64,000 bases of DNA from Polyodon spathula (taxonomy: Eukaryota; Chordata; Actinopteri; Acipenseriformes; Polyodontidae). Each line of letters starts with the position of its first letter. Position 1 is the first letter of the stretch. Below, piece after piece: positions 1-13,600 of the stretch. The stretch is taken from NCBI RefSeq assembly GCF_017654505.1, contig NC_054536.1:28019512-28083511 (forward strand), read 5' to 3'. The notes beneath the pieces are model-generated. The model searched no databases. It was not told the DNA's origin and saw only the letters and a program-made list of their open reading frames with translations. The position numbers and the translations under genes were made by a program.

Positions 1-57
1 ACCATGTTATAACCAATTCCGCACTATAACGGGTCGCGTTATAATGGGGTAACACTG
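1..57. mobile_element. Terminal fragment of a TIR DNA transposon (pogo/Tigger-like)
   Basis: The window opens inside an interspersed element. Its end reads GGGGTAACACTG followed by TA, the layout of a Tc1/mariner-superfamily terminus with its TA target site. The preceding repeated CGTTATAA-type words are typical of non-autonomous pogo/Tigger-like MITEs. Only one end is visible, so size and identity cannot be confirmed. A loosely similar CTCGTTATAT-type stretch occurs near 28740. Confidence 0.35.
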
Positions 58-59
58 TA

Positions 60-1467
60 TATATCTACTTAATTTAGATCTTTTATCTGACTTCGTTTAA
101 TCAAAGAAACTACAAAATTATATCGCAAAAGTCTACCGGAAGTCATAATATTTGTGCAGTATTTCATGTTAGATAAGGAAATTAGTTTTCAATTTTTGTC
201 AGTTTTTTGTTAAGTACAATGTATATGGAAAAATACAATGCAGCGTGTAATTCATAACATTACATTATGCAGCAGGTTTCATTCGACTTTTTGAAGCAAA
301 ATGTGTTAATTCTTGAGGGTGATGCAAAACTTTTCGCCATAGTTGTACATTACATATATCTATGGAGGTTAAATAGAACTGCACAGCAGCTCCTGAATTC
401 ATAGCCAACGCTCCTCAACACAGATTTAAGGTTACTGAAGACTTGTCATTTTGGTATTTTCAGTTTGCAGTATTTTATGATTACACAGTAGGTGCAAGTT
501 GCTATATAATGAAATTCCCTATTGTTGATTACTATTTGTTCACAAAGCCTTACTGCAGCAGGTACTGACACAAGATATACAAGGACATAACAAAGAAGGT
601 TATGAGTTTGATCCCATACAACCCACTGTTCTCTGCTTAGCTGTTCTTAGCTCTGCCATTTTGGATTCTGATACTGCAGGTGAGACCTGGTTAAAAGCAA
701 GATTCTTTTGTGCAATACTAGAGACACTCACTTGCTGAATGTATGGTCGAGTTCTAGACAGCCATTAGAGTGTACACCCTGAGGATCTGTTGGATGATGC
801 AAGCCACAAATTGTGGATAAGACAATAGCTCTAGTTTATCATGCAGTCCAAAGTTCAAATTCAAAACAATTGTGCGATTGTTCCGGCCAGAGATGTAGTA
901 GCACAATCTCTGACCACTTTTTGTCAGTTTGTTTAGTATTTACTTTTAAATACCAGGTTAATTCTTCTGCAAAGTTACCACTGGATTTTTTTTTTTTTTT
1001 TTTTTTATCTACTGTGTTGTAATTCTGTACACTACAGTCTGAAAAAATGTTAAACAGAAGGAAAGAGTAACAAGTGACAGTGCTACTAATTCTAATAAGA
1101 GATTTTATATCACTATATTATTATATTAAGGAATCATACATCAATGCATGAACCATGTATCTAACTTATTGTACTGCTTTTTATCATAATATTGCAATAC
1201 TACCTTAAGCCATCTCCTTGTTTCCGGCTTCATCAGAGCAGACTACCAGTATAATGGCATGCTGATGTGTAGCAGCCACGCTTTTTAATCGTCTTGCTGT
1301 TTGATCGGCTACACTTTGACTGGATTCTTTTACTCTCCAACACAGATCCACTTCAAAAGGGCTGTATGGCTTGACTTTGATATTTAAAAGCAGCAAAAAA
1401 CTAAGCCAGTTAGGTTTCACAGATTTTTCACCATTGGCGTTTGTCTTGACAGGATCCTTTAATTTTA

Positions 1468-1472
<5 letters not shown>
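60..1472. other. AT-rich DNA, no gene recognised
   Basis: No exon, RNA gene or recognised mobile element was found. The short open frames here carry no familiar motif. A T-tract of about 23 bases lies at 986-1008. Confidence 0.5.

Positions 1473-1473
<1 letters not shown>

Positions 1474-1557
<84 letters not shown>
1474..1557. repeat. (TA)n microsatellite
   Basis: Almost uninterrupted TA dinucleotides with one TT phase break near 1509. Short open frames reading alternating Tyr/Ile across it are artefacts of the repeat. Confidence 0.95.
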
Positions 1558-4173
1558 TATTACATACTATATAAGCTTCAGTTTTAATGCAGCGCTCAAT
1601 ATGATCAGTAATATGATCAAAACAGCCAAACCAAAATGATCAGAAATGTCTACCTCATTGAGTCCTTATTAACGAAACCTAATGAATTTGAGATGTGTTT
1701 CTGTTCAGACAATATATAAATAAAATAACATTTAATAAAGATCAAAAGGGTGATATGAGTGGGATATCTGATACCAGGCTTTTAGATTTGCTTGCATTTC
1801 ATGTGTTCAGCAGAACCTCACAAACAACTCCACATCAGTCCGTGGTCCTCCAGGTTTTATAGGTATCTTTAAATAATTAACTGATTATTGTATAGCTAAG
1901 TTTCTGGATAGTACTACCAAATATCTTAATATTGAGACGAATAGAGATAAAAATTATTGGTGACACTGTTTTTTTTCCTTTGGTAAGAAGCATACAATTC
2001 ATCCATTCTCCCTCTAAAAAGAATAAAGAATACTGTAACTTCTTTGAATGGTTGATTGACAGGGTTCTTGAGTGATTTCAAGCTTAATTTGCACCTCGTA
2101 GCAGTGCTAGGTTTGTCGGAGGTTACAGAACCTACATTTAAATGCTAGATTTAACCATAGCCCACCCCCCCACCCCCCCAATTCCCTAGCTATCTATTAG
2201 ATGTGCACTGTGCCAAGCGGTCCAATGAATAATTCATGACTCTGAGTCGGGCTCCTCTGACATTTAAAAAAACAATGACTGTTCCTGGCATTTTCAAAAG
2301 CCTGACTGCAAATCTTAGAAGCTAGGGGGAAGGGAATGCTCTACCATTATTGGTTATTGTTCATTATTAGCACCTTGTTTACTTGGGATGAAAATTATCA
2401 TTCCTGTTTAAGAGTAAAAAAGAGATATTTAACAAAAGGTCTCAAGAATGTCATTATAATGTATAACTGATCTATAGTATATTTTAATAGGAACAAAAGA
2501 AATATTAAAAATGTGAAGAGGCTGCTCAGCCTATTGAAATGTCTTGTCCCTCGCTAGCACACCATTTTTCCCATCTAATAACCTACTTTCTCTTGTAACA
2601 GGCTAGTAAGAACACTCTGTTTTTGTTTCTCTAGCTATAAGAATATATGGACTCACTGCTTTTGTTCATATCCTTACATCTGGTAGGAAGCACAATACAA
2701 CAGTCTATATATACAGTAATGTTTTCCACTATAAAAGCACTGTGAAGTTCCTACATATATGACTCTTTAATTAATCTTGTCAGATCAGAAGGGCTCTAAA
2801 GCAAAGAATGTGAATCACAAATTCATTAAAGAGCTGCTTTCACTAAGCGTATGTGTAAATTAGGTTTGAACACCATATCCCTCAAGGTGTGATTTGCACC
2901 TTGGTGATACTGATATGCTTCTCTTCTAGCCTACCGAACTACAAACCAGTTCAGATGGGACTAGCTATGTTATCTTTCAAGGTACAGCTGTGCTGGCGTG
3001 AAAGCTGAAAAGAGAAAAGAAGGTTATTCCAGGCTGATAATCTGAAAAGAAAAATGTATTGGCTGCCATCTTCACAAATATAGAACGAAATAAAAATGTA
3101 ATAAATGTAAATATTTTGAGGAGAAGTCTTTTTCAATGACTTCAAATGTTGGAATGGTTCATTTACTTACAGTATATTGTTTTGGGGGTTTGGACTCCAA
3201 CCCTGATTAATTAAATGTTAATGATCTCTTAATGATCACATTGTAAGGTTTGTGTATGCTAATTAACCTCAAATGGGACATTAAGCTTACAGAGGTGTGA
3301 GTGGCTAGTTAGGGACAAGTGAAAAGAGAAGAAAAGATATCAGCAAATAATAAGAAATAACATAAAATAGAATCATATACTGTGAAGTCTTAAGTGGAAG
3401 ATATTTTCCAGTATAGTGGTGTTATTTTGTTATTAGCTGTGCTATTGGTTGTTGCTATCTTGTCTTCTTTTCTTGGAGTGCTTTGGTAACATATGTACGA
3501 CTGATATGCATGAATACAGTTTGAATTCATGGTAATTTTGGTTAAAGTGAAATGAGACTGGAGTGGACTTTTATAGTAGAGGTGCTGAAAGCCATTGAAC
3601 AAAATGGTAACCCCTGTATACAGTGGAAGCCAATATTGTTTTTTGGGACATTTTAAATAAGCTTTTTACCGTTCACATTCTTGTCTAATGCTTTCCAACT
3701 ACTTTCAGTTCTCCCGAGATTGCAACCTCATAAAATATCTTTCCCCTATTGTGACAGTCAGTGCTGATTGATCTATTGTTGTGTGTGTTCCAAAGCAATA
3801 TAAAAAGGCGCAGAGCCCTGCACACACAGCTCATAAGATTCACGAAACTAACAGGGTTTGCCATTGCACCAGCAGGTGCACAGCACCCCTGTACTTCAAG
3901 CCCCCATCATCCCAAGTTCCCACACCCCCAACTTACCTGCTTCTGTTTGCATTCAAAGCGAATAGAAGACGGTGAACTGTGTCTGTGCCCGTCGCCCAAG
4001 AGTACACCTGATATTTACCAAGAAAACTGGAAAAATGCATATGTGCATCACTTTTTAACGGTTATATTATTATTTTTATTATTATTAATACAATTATACA
4101 TTTCCAGGGTCTTTACAAATGTCTCGAAATAGCTAAGCATTCTTTAAAAAAAAAGTGTATATAATTTATGATG

Positions 4174-4175
<2 letters not shown>
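1558..4175. other. AT-rich DNA, no gene recognised
   Basis: No coding or RNA gene was recognised. The stretch at about 2160-2340 is compositionally balanced and free of simple repeats, so it could be conserved non-coding DNA, but nothing in the sequence alone proves that. A TATA-like core lies at 3799. Confidence 0.4.
3799..3811 (+). promoter_or_regulatory. Candidate TATA box with GC-rich flank
   Basis: TATAAAAAGGCGC is a strong match to a TATA box followed by a GC-rich downstream element, an unusual combination in this AT-rich context. An open frame of 123 codons (3761-4132) overlaps it but shows no recognisable domain. It could equally be the promoter of an old LTR or a chance match. Confidence 0.25.

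Positions 4176-4176
<1 letters not shown>

Positions 4177-4257
<81 letters not shown>
4177..4257. repeat. (TA)n microsatellite
   Basis: About 40 uninterrupted TA dinucleotides. The open frame reading Ile-Tyr repeats on the minus strand is an artefact. Confidence 0.95.
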
Positions 4258-4259
<2 letters not shown>

Positions 4260-5371
4260 ACTCTTCAGTTGCTTAGGAACACCATGTACTAAAACTTTTA
4301 TTTTTAAAATACTTCTGTGATTTGCTGGCACAGCAGAGATATGTCATTAAGTTCCAGTCTATCACCTTTCCTGCTAATTAAACTTGAAATGTGTTCTTTG
4401 GAAATGCCATTGCATTACTTTCTGAGCATGACTCAAATGCTGCCTGTCCTAATTTGGGACTACATTATAGATAGATATATTCTTTTCCCTACTCTTATTC
4501 TCCCGTTTTGTACTGCGTGTACTAAAGTTTCTCATTGACATTGTCAGGAAGACTGGTTATTCTATTAAGCTTTTTAAATGTTGCTAAGCCACAAAAGTAT
4601 ATTTAAAAAAGCAATAATAAGATATAAATAAAAACAAAACTGTAGTCTGAGATCAGTATAGTAACCCCCTTGTCAGGCAAATGCCTCTAAAAGATTTATC
4701 AGTAAGCCTCTAATTAAGTCTTATCCTTGTTATTTTTATTTTACAAATCAATAAAAGTTTCAGACTTCTAGCTACTGTAGCAACGGTATTTATCTGATAA
4801 CACCCACATCCTGACCTATTCTTATGAATGTCCCTTGGTTGCTTTAATTTATGTAATTATTTCTTGAAAGTCCTCTTCCCTTGTCGGTTGAGAACTGTTT
4901 TTTTTTGTTTGTTTTTTTTTTTTGAAGCTGCTTGCATTATAATAGGTGTTATTCTTCTAACAACACCGACAGGTGTGAGAACACTGGGGTAGTGGGGTAG
5001 AGGTGTGAAAAGGTGTCTCTACAAAAGTACAAAACAATCTGAAATGAAAGAAAAAAAAAATGGAATCTTGAGAAACTGAACCAACCAACAAAAGACCAAT
5101 ACTACTCGAAGAGCACATTCACAAGATAAATGTTGAAATTTTCTCGGAAGGGATTATAACATACAAAACAGTTGCTGTAATTGTGGTGCCTGAAATATCC
5201 CAAAATAATGCATCTATCACCATCCCTATACCACAGCATATCAACAAACAAAATCTGTCGTTCCCTTTCAATTCGAAGACGACCAACAACCACATGACGT
5301 ATGGGATATGCCTGCCAATTGGTGAATATTTTCTGAGCTCTCTATACCAGAGCTACCAATAGGCCCCCTTC
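4258..5371. other. AT-rich DNA, no gene recognised
   Basis: No gene, RNA or classified repeat was seen. T-rich tracts lie near 4899-4923. Confidence 0.45.
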
Positions 5372-5909
5372 CTGGGATGCTTCTCTTCATCACGGACTGG
5401 GAAGCTTGTCAGGATAGAGGATAGAATTGATGGTACAAAGTACAGGTGAATCCTTGAGGAAAACTTGTTTGAGTCAGCTAAGACACTACAACTGGGGAGG
5501 AAATTCATATTTCAGCAGGACAATGACACGAAGCACAAAGCCAAAGCCACACGGGACTGGTTGAACAAGAAGAGAATTAATGTTCTTCAGTGGCCCAGTC
5601 AAAGTCCTGACTTGAATCCAATCAAAAGTTTATCGAGAATTTGCAGAAAGACATGTGGGAAACTGAAAAGATGTGGCAAAAGATTCTATGGTCTGATGAA
5701 ACCTAGCTAACCAAGACATCTCATTTTTTGTTGTTTCACAATAAAACATTCTCTTGTTGAATTTTTTATTGTAGGTTGTGTAAATAAATAGTAGGTTGTG
5801 TAAATAAATCAAAAGGAAAAAAATCCCTTATATGCATCAAGATTTCAGGTTGTAACACAACAAACTGTGAAAATGTCTGGGGGGAGGGGAACACTTGCTA
5901 TAGGCACTG
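5372..5909 (+). mobile_element. Tc1/mariner element, 3' remnant, internally scrambled
   Basis: The + strand encodes a Tc1-type transposase C-terminal segment (5465-5710) with FIFQQDND, which carries the second catalytic Asp, followed by [10 protein letters not shown]. The latter should lead into the third acidic residue, but at about 5632 the text switches to sequence matching an upstream part of Tc1 transposase, ending in FYGLMKP (compare KILWSDETK in the element at 19623). The downstream flank has the usual T-rich 3' tail and ends in TATAGGCACTG plus TA at 5909-5911, a Tc1 inverted-repeat terminus. The first Asp, the DNA-binding domain and the 5' TIR are missing, so it is dead. An imperfect 20-bp duplication lies at 5773-5812. 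Confidence 0.75.
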
Positions 5910-6064
5910 TATATATTGTTCAAACGTATTTACACATTAAATACATTGTACATTGTTACAGCTGTAACAATTATTATAGTCACACAAGTATTGTATTGAG
6001 ATTCAGCTTTTATTAGGGAGCTCCCCTAAATCCCTTGTTTAGAAAGATGCAGGGTATTCATTCT

Positions 6065-6205
6065 TGTGACAGGGAAGCCATCTGCCATGTGAGTGCATGC
6101 ATTTGCTGCGGGGTTACAGGCAGGAGATCGAGACGGATGTTGAAATTGATACAGTATTTATTTACATATCAGCTCACCTGACACTACCAGCAATGGTAGC
6201 GCATG
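6065..6205 (-). mobile_element. Possible diverged LTR fragment (same family as 58647-59181)
   Basis: The block starts TGTGACAGGG. It contains a palindromic CTACCAGCAATGGTAG core, comparable to GTTACCAGCGATGGTAAC inside the solo LTR at 58647-59181, with a similar GCGCA..GAG.ACAA continuation. Only scattered blocks align by eye, so this is a weak homology call. Confidence 0.3.
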
Positions 6206-8259
6206 GAGCAGTACAATCTTTAATCTCTGTTCAACAATATACTAATGCTGCTGAAGAGATTAATCATGGCGGATATCCGACTGCTTACTGTACTATGAAA
6301 ATACACAGTAATTAGAGTCACAATATAAAGTGTTACCGTTCTCCTCTTCTTTTGAATATTGTTTGACTAGCTCGACAAGTGTAAACACACTTTCTTCAAA
6401 CATGTTTCCCACTGGACGCACACACAAGAATGTATTACAAAAAGAGAATGTCATTTAAAATATATTGTGGTCAAAACCATTTTATTTCTACTTTGCTACT
6501 TTATTGATGTCGAGACCAATACTTAAATGAACTGCAGCCCAAGCACAGATATTGTATACAGTGTTTTTTTCTGATTATATATATATAATCAGACTTAATT
6601 GCAATGGGACTGTGGCAAACCTCTGAAAAGTTTTAAGCCTGGTATTAATAAAAGAGGATTGAAAAAGAAACAGGTAGTTATTTTCTTCTCTTTTAATCAG
6701 ATAGCAGTACTCTGACTTTGCTGGTGTAAGAATTTGTATCATTAGGTTTTGTTCCCTCGAGATTCTTGCAGCTTAAACATCTGATAATACATACTGAAGG
6801 TAAAAAAAGGAACATATTTCCATGACTTCTTCGTGCAGTTGTTATGAATGTTATAAATTGTACAATTAAATACATGTGTTTCAGTTTTTTGGTTGATATG
6901 GTCACAAATATAATTTTTGAATGCGCTAATGAAACCCCTGTTTTTCATATAAAAAAAAAAAGTTTAGTTACTGTACTTGAAAATGTAAAAAATAATGTCT
7001 CACTCATTAATTTATTTTTTACTTTATTTTTATAGCAAAGAAAAACAATTGGTTAGCTACTCATACTACACTCTTCTTTGTTTTACACTACTGCACCGTT
7101 GTTATAATTGCAATACATCAGTGCCTTTATAAAAAGGTTTCAAACTTGAAATGCCAAAGATTTAATATGGTCTAGATCTAGAGACCCTTTCTTAGCTGGT
7201 GCTGCCATCTGCTGTCTTTACCAATGTACAGCTCTTTTTGGGGGAAAATCACATTTACTCCATTGTGTCATTAACACCACTTTTTCTTAATGGAGTAAAA
7301 CACCTGTTAAAGATACAAACTTTGAAATAAACAACTCTGTAATTGAATTCAAGGGCTTTCAGATCCCAGGACCTACTGGCCTGTGGGTACTAGCCCTGCA
7401 GGTGTTTGCTTTAGCTCACCAGTAGAGGAGAAACAGTCCCTGTTTGAATCTCTTGAACAATTTATTCTTAGATTCCCAAATGAACAAAACTTAATGAGAA
7501 AATGAAAGGTATATAAATGTACATCATGCAGACTTCTGGCTGCCCCTGCAAGCTCTAACCACCAGACCAATCATAAGATAGTAATGCTGAATGTATAAAA
7601 AGTTATGGCACAGAAGCCCGATTGCAGTTTCCATATACACCTTTAAAAGAGCACAACATAAGCTTTATCTTAAAGAGGAAGTAGACTGACATGTCTGTGT
7701 TATTTTATTTATTTGTTCCACCGTTCCCTTTTTTTTGTATGATGTTTGCAATCATTGAGAGTGGTTCTGGGTTCTGTTGCTCCAATATTTTGTTTTTATC
7801 ATTTATCTCTAAATCTGTCTTTATACTTGTCTCATCTTGCAAGCCATCTCACAAGTGCTATCATGGTACCTAATATAATAATTTAATACTGATATAGAAA
7901 GACTGGATAAGGTGTTTGTTTTGCATTTTACACCAACAAAAAAATAAAAATGTCTTCTGTATGTTGATTGTTAAGACCAGTACTACATTCAGAGGTGGTG
8001 TATATCTGTCGTTGACAGCCTATGTAAAATGTAATATTTATGAAAGGCCAACAGGTAGCGCTGTTTACCTTCTTACATATTTCTGTGCAAGGTTTATTAT
8101 TCTTCATTCCTGCTCAAAATAAGTCTAGTCTAGGTATGGATGGTGGTAAAAAAATTTTCAAAAAATTATATATTGTTCTGGGTAAATGTTATCACATTTC
8201 TAATTGTATTTACTTTCTTTGCCTTCATCACATTTGAGCATCATACAGGCTGAGTAACT
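6206..8259. other. AT-rich DNA, no gene recognised
   Basis: No recognisable coding domain, RNA gene or classified repeat. The small open frames (60-72 codons) lack family motifs. Confidence 0.45.
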
Positions 8260-8565
8260 CAAAAGGTATTGACAATGTCGACCCAAGGGACTTTTCCGAC
8301 CTGAAAAAAGAAACAAGGACCAGGGGTCACAAATGGAGATTAGACAAAGGGGCATTCAGAACAGAAAATAGGAGACACTTTTTTACAAAGAGAATCGTGA
8401 AGATCAAGAATCAACTTCCCAGTAATGTTGTTGAAGCTGACACCCTGGGATCCTTCAAGAAGCGGCTTGATGAGATTCTGGGATCAATAAGCTACTAACA
8501 ACCAAACGAGCAAGATGGGCCGAATGGCCTCCTTTCGTTTGTAAACTTTCTTATGTTCTTATGTT
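8260..8565 (+). mobile_element. CR1-like LINE, 5'-truncated 3' end
   Basis: This is the 3' end of the same LINE that lies on the minus strand at 40275-42160. It encodes the last roughly 75 residues of the reverse-transcriptase ORF, including RTENRRHFF, NQLPSNVV and the terminal LDEILGSISY, with the stop at 8496-8498. A short 3' UTR and TTCTTATG octamer repeats follow, ending at 8565. Short 8-bp terminal repeats of this kind are characteristic of CR1-clade LINEs. It is dead on arrival by 5' truncation. Confidence 0.88.
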
Positions 8566-9375
8566 AATTACCCCTGGGGAGGTTAGTGACAACTTACATT
8601 GTCATATCAAAAGTAGGTGTCCACGATCCAAAACTCCCATTCTCGCAATCAATTCCATTCAGTATCATAAGGAGTCCAAACCGCAGAACCTCTTCAGCTA
8701 AATAACCCCACAGTTAGACACATTATTAGAATGTCTTTTCCTCCCAAGGGTTGCTACAGTATACTGTATATGAGGTCAGTGTAATAAGTTGGTAAATAAG
8801 CATTTAGTAATACATTTCGATAAAGCTTTATACAACATAAAATTGATAACAACACATTGTTTTAGGTTTTGTAGAACACTGCATTAGATCCCCATAGCCT
8901 ACTAATGTAATACTATTGCAATGACCTTTGGAATTACTAGCAAACATTTATATTAGATACCAGGCCTGATTTACACTATTAAATGGCAAGGTTATTCAGG
9001 CAAGATGAATCAATTTTTCAGTCGCATATTCTATTTCTGTAACTGTTAAGTCAGGGGGGTGTTCTGTGACGTATGTATGAAGAATATTACAGTAGACAAA
9101 ACAGGCTTTGTGAAGAACATACATTCATTTTTCTATGTCTATTTAATATTATTTATACCCCTTGTGAGGCTGGGCCCCAGACCTTCAATGATGTTTGGAT
9201 CCTTTTCAGAAATGAAATCCGGTGTACAACAAATATTTCCACTTTATTAATGGAAGACCTTTCCAACTGTTCACAACAGATAAATCAGAATACTAGAAAA
9301 CAATAATAATCCCTATGATATGTACAGTCAATAGACAGGGATTTCAGCAAGCACACACACTCTTTTATCCTTCAG
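8566..9375. other. No gene recognised
   Basis: AT-rich sequence without a recognisable domain or repeat class. Confidence 0.4.
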
Positions 9376-9440
9376 GTGGTTCTTGTCTCACTTGATGCAG
9401 GAAAGGCTTTTGACCGCATGAAGTGGGACCTCTTTCCTGC
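9376..9440 (+). pseudogene. Scrap of L1/Tx1-type LINE reverse transcriptase
   Basis: The + strand reads VSLDAGKAFDRMKWDLF, which matches the conserved LDAEKAFDRVEW block of L1/Tx1-clade reverse transcriptases (RT motif A, carrying the first catalytic Asp). The frame stays open to 9573, but the downstream residues do not resemble RT, so only about 20 residues support the call. Confidence 0.5.
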
Positions 9441-10079
9441 TCTGGATTCTGCCCGAATTTCATCTGATGGATCTAGTTGTTGTATACATCCCCATCTGCC
9501 TCAGTACACACAACTAATGCTCAGTCTAAGGCAACTTGAACTCTGCAACTGTTTAAGCGCTGAAAACAAGTAAAAATGTCTAATTAAGCAAATTATTAGT
9601 TCAATTAAGGGTATAGTTAAGTAATTAAGAGCTCTGTTGAAATGAAAACCAGCAGACACAGGGGGTCCCCAGGAGCAAGTAAACCCCCCAAAACCTACAA
9701 AAGATGTAAACACAGGCATAGGCACATCCAGCAGCTTCAAAGTTTCTACATTCTTACACCAAACGTTAGCATTTTAGGGACATACATTTTATGAAAAAGT
9801 AGCATTTCGTTGACAATAATAGCTGTATTTGTGGTCACATGACCAAGTAAACCATAAAAACTTGCCACCAATAGAAACTCAGAGTTTGGCAAAAAAGACA
9901 ATATATAATTTGCCTGGGGTATCTGAAAAGGAACATATAGTAATTTTGATGTAAAACAGGCCTGTAGCACAGGGCGTCACCAGGGCCTCAGCAGAGAAGG
10001 GGTTAATTACTAAGCATGTCACTCTTTCTTAGTTTCTAGAGAACCTTAAAGAGTACGTAGCAGGGTTCCAAAAAAATAG

Positions 10080-10082
<3 letters not shown>
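9441..10082. other. No gene recognised; possible interspersed repeat
   Basis: The segment around 9600-9680 (AATTAAG runs, then ACAGGGGGTCCCCAGGA) has the look of a fish interspersed repeat end, but I cannot classify it. Confidence 0.3.
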
Positions 10083-10148
<66 letters not shown>

Positions 10149-10161
10149 ATATATATATATC
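10083..10161. repeat. (TA)n microsatellite, interrupted
   Basis: TA dinucleotides with one phase break near 10137. Confidence 0.95.
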
Positions 10162-10608
10162 CACGTTGCTACAACTGTTTAAATAACAAACCATCAACAA
10201 ATAATTTTTAATTTCATTATTAACAACTTTTCACTCTTATAACTTTTAAAGTTTGTTTCAAAACTCTCAAAATGTCCACTCTAGTGCAGTGGGGCTTGAG
10301 ATCTGTCTTCTAAATCACTGCCAAAAAAAAAAAAAAAACGTGCTCTGTGTTTTCTGTTCCGTACCACATCATGGATTGTTATTGTTGTGTTGCCTGTTTG
10401 ACAATGTGGGCAATAATCCTTACACTATCAGCGCACTAGAGCAGACATAATGAAAAGAGCTTTGAAACAGAATAGTTTTACTTTCAGGAGCAATACAGTA
10501 ACCACAATAGCAACTAGTCTTTGATTTGAATTGAATTGAAGAAATCAAAACAACTCAATGCAGTCTAATGTATGCCAATTTTAATAACTAACACACACAT
10601 TTTCATAT

Positions 10609-13600
10609 ATGTTAGCCAGCGTAGTTCAGGGGGCGTGCAGCTGGGGGCTTCCAGTTTCCTGTCAATTGGTACCTAGTCTCTATTTAAGCCTTGATCTCTT
10701 GCACCTTTGCTGTCTAGTGTTTCGTTTTTGTAGCAAACGCTCAGACGCCGTCTGTTCGTGCTTCACCGCTAATCTACACTTCATTGCCTTTCACGGGAGG
10801 TCAATTCTCTGCGCAGAGCTCCAAGATATTATCAATTATTTTCCTATCTGCTCCGGTGCTGCTTCTCATCATTCAGCTTCTCCATTCGGCTGCAGGAGCT
10901 CCAGCGTTAATCTTTCCTGCTCCATCCAGCTTCCAGCCCAGCAACAGCACCGTCCAAACCGTAGCTTCATTACTCAACTCGTCCGCTTCTTTATTAGACA
11001 GACTGGCCCTCCACTAAAACCTAGAAAGTTCCCTGAATAAGACATCGACATTCCCGTCGTCAGCGTTTGCCTTGCCATAGCAACTCTATTTAAATCCACC
11101 ACAAAGCTCTGTCAGGTGAATCTTTCTTTACTCTTCACTTGCAATCAAGAGCCCCTCCCCCACTCCCAGAGCCATCACAATTTACCGTTCCTTCAGAAGA
11201 TCCTGCCTTGGATTTCTATTGGCAACGTTCAACATTTTAAAGACCTAACCAGTCCATTTCATACTCAATTTCAACCTGTGGTGGCTTGTGCTATTGATTG
11301 GTCACTACATGCTCCAAAGACACTGCTGTTCTGCAACTTTTCCCATGGCACCTCTCAGTCCATGGCTACCATGGTAACGCTCTCATTGAGTGACTGCAGG
11401 GAGTGGTAAATCGCCATGTTGACCAGACAGATTCATCCGGCACTGCGAGCTCCGTGCCTCAGTACTGCAATCTTCTGGCTTGCTGCTGCTGCTGCGCTTT
11501 CACAACCTGCGAGGGCTCGTTTAACTCGCTGAATTGTGACATCTAAATACTGTGTTAAAGTACTCATATACATGACTAACTGTCCTAAAACATGTAACGA
11601 AGATATTCAAATCTAAAAGAATATGCAATTGTTCTACATTGACAAGGATTTTAATCACAATAACCAAATATATTCTACCCGGCTTCACTCAAGCCAATGG
11701 TTAATTCTAATCATAACTGCTAGATGGCAATATAACACCACAAATTCTATACAGTCTTTAAGCTGGTTTGCTATCACTGTGGAGCTCGCACGCTCCAGTT
11801 TTTCTATACATTCCTGAAGTTTGTTGTCACTCCGAGGGATTCTCAGAAGCCCCCCTCCTCCTCAACCCTTTTTAGCAACTGACATTCTCCAATTTCAACT
11901 CTTCCCCTCTTCAAGGACCTGGTCATAAAGCAACCTTACTCAGCTGCTTTTGAAATGCTCAGAATCTACCATCACAGTAACATCCAGCTTCCCTGCATCA
12001 GGCATCCATTCATGTTGCCAAATTCGTGTTTACTTATCTGGCACCTCTCCTCCAATCTGACCTACTTCATCAAGGCACCTTATTCAACTTTCAAATTCAG
12101 CCTTATTCAGTCATCAGTCAGACACGGAACCATGTCCTACGATTATCAACGTTCCAGTAAATGTCCTCCTACCCCCAATAGACAATACTCTCCTCTCAAA
12201 CTGCTCCCGACCAATCAATAGGTTTTGCAGATGCCTCAGAGCAACACATTCTTCATCCTCTTGGGTTCAGCAGCAGTCTCAGATCTCTGCATTCTTCATC
12301 TCTGTCCAAAAGCAGCCCCATCTCTGGCTCCAGCTAAATCTGCCTTATCACTGAAAGACCAATATCTACTGCATTCAGCAGATCCCTACTCTCTGCAGCA
12401 GACCACCGCACTCTACCGATGGTAGTCCACTGTTCACTATTGCAGATCTCTGCTTCAGCAGATCTCAGCTCTCTACAGCTGGGCCTCTGCACAGTACTGA
12501 CAGCACTCCATTGTTTTCTTCCTCAGACCTCTGCTCTGATCAGCAGATCCCACCCTCTACTGTTAATCGCTCCTCACTACAGCAGGCCTCTACTCCCTCT
12601 TCAGATCTGCTCACTACTGCAGCATGCAAAAGTTGCTCTAGTTTAGTGTTTAAATCTGCAATCTCCTGAGCCTCCAATGCTCCAGCCTTCCTCCAATAAG
12701 TAGATCGTGGCAGCACTCCCACAATCAAGGCTAAGGCTAATTCCCATCTAATCAAAATATGGGGCACTTCCTCAGCAATCCTATTCATATCTCTGCTCAT
12801 CCTCTCAAATTTTACTGCATTAATACTTGGTTTGAGACGTGGTAAGAGACTGGAAATCTGTCTTGATTATGAGCTAAGGAGTTCCACTATTAAGAGAATA
12901 ACTGGCATTGCGAAACCCAAATCTCTGAACGTGAGTTTACCTTTTCCATTTCAAACAGACATGATAGTAGCAAAAAACCGCTGATTGATCCTGTATTAAC
13001 TAACACCTAGAATGGCGGCATCTCAGCTCTCTGCCCTCGTTTCTAGAATATGGGGCGCAAAGGCGCCGAGCTTCCCCAGCAGTTGATTCATATGTTCGTT
13101 CAGTCCAGCTGCCACCTCAGACCTCAGTTCAGTCAGCTGTTCCCATCTGCTTCCACAACCCCCATCCAGAATCCCCAGCTTCTCCAGATGCTACTTGACT
13201 GAATCCTAGTCTTAGTAACCTCCTTCAATGTGCTCAGCATTACATGTCTGCAGCCCTCGCCCCTTGTTCAAGCTCTTCTACAGCCTGCTCAGTGTCTTCA
13301 ACCTTCTGCGCCTAGAATCAAATAATCATAGCCTTTCATTCAAAATCGGATCCCGGCTCTCATCGTCTGTGCTAGGGATTCTATCCATCTCCCTCCAGTC
13401 TCTCCATACCAGCAGTCCGCCTGACCTTCTCTGGGATTCTTAAGAACTTTCCCCCTGCCTCACCTTCCTGTCTGTCTATATCAACATACATTCTCCATTT
13501 GCTAATTTCCACTCTTCAGAAAAGCCGATTCTCCCCCTACAAGGACGTAACCATGGAGACCAGCTGCCTCTCAGCCGCCTTCCATGCTTACTCAATCACT

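Noticed and set aside
1371..1574. Open frame reading through (TA)n as Ile/Tyr repeats
   Set aside because: It is simply a microsatellite without stops; the same applies to frames at 4113-4331, 17329-17550, 28946-29155 and 36450-36656.
5102..5293. 63-codon minus-strand ORF near the Tc1 remnant
   Set aside because: No transposase motif and no other support.
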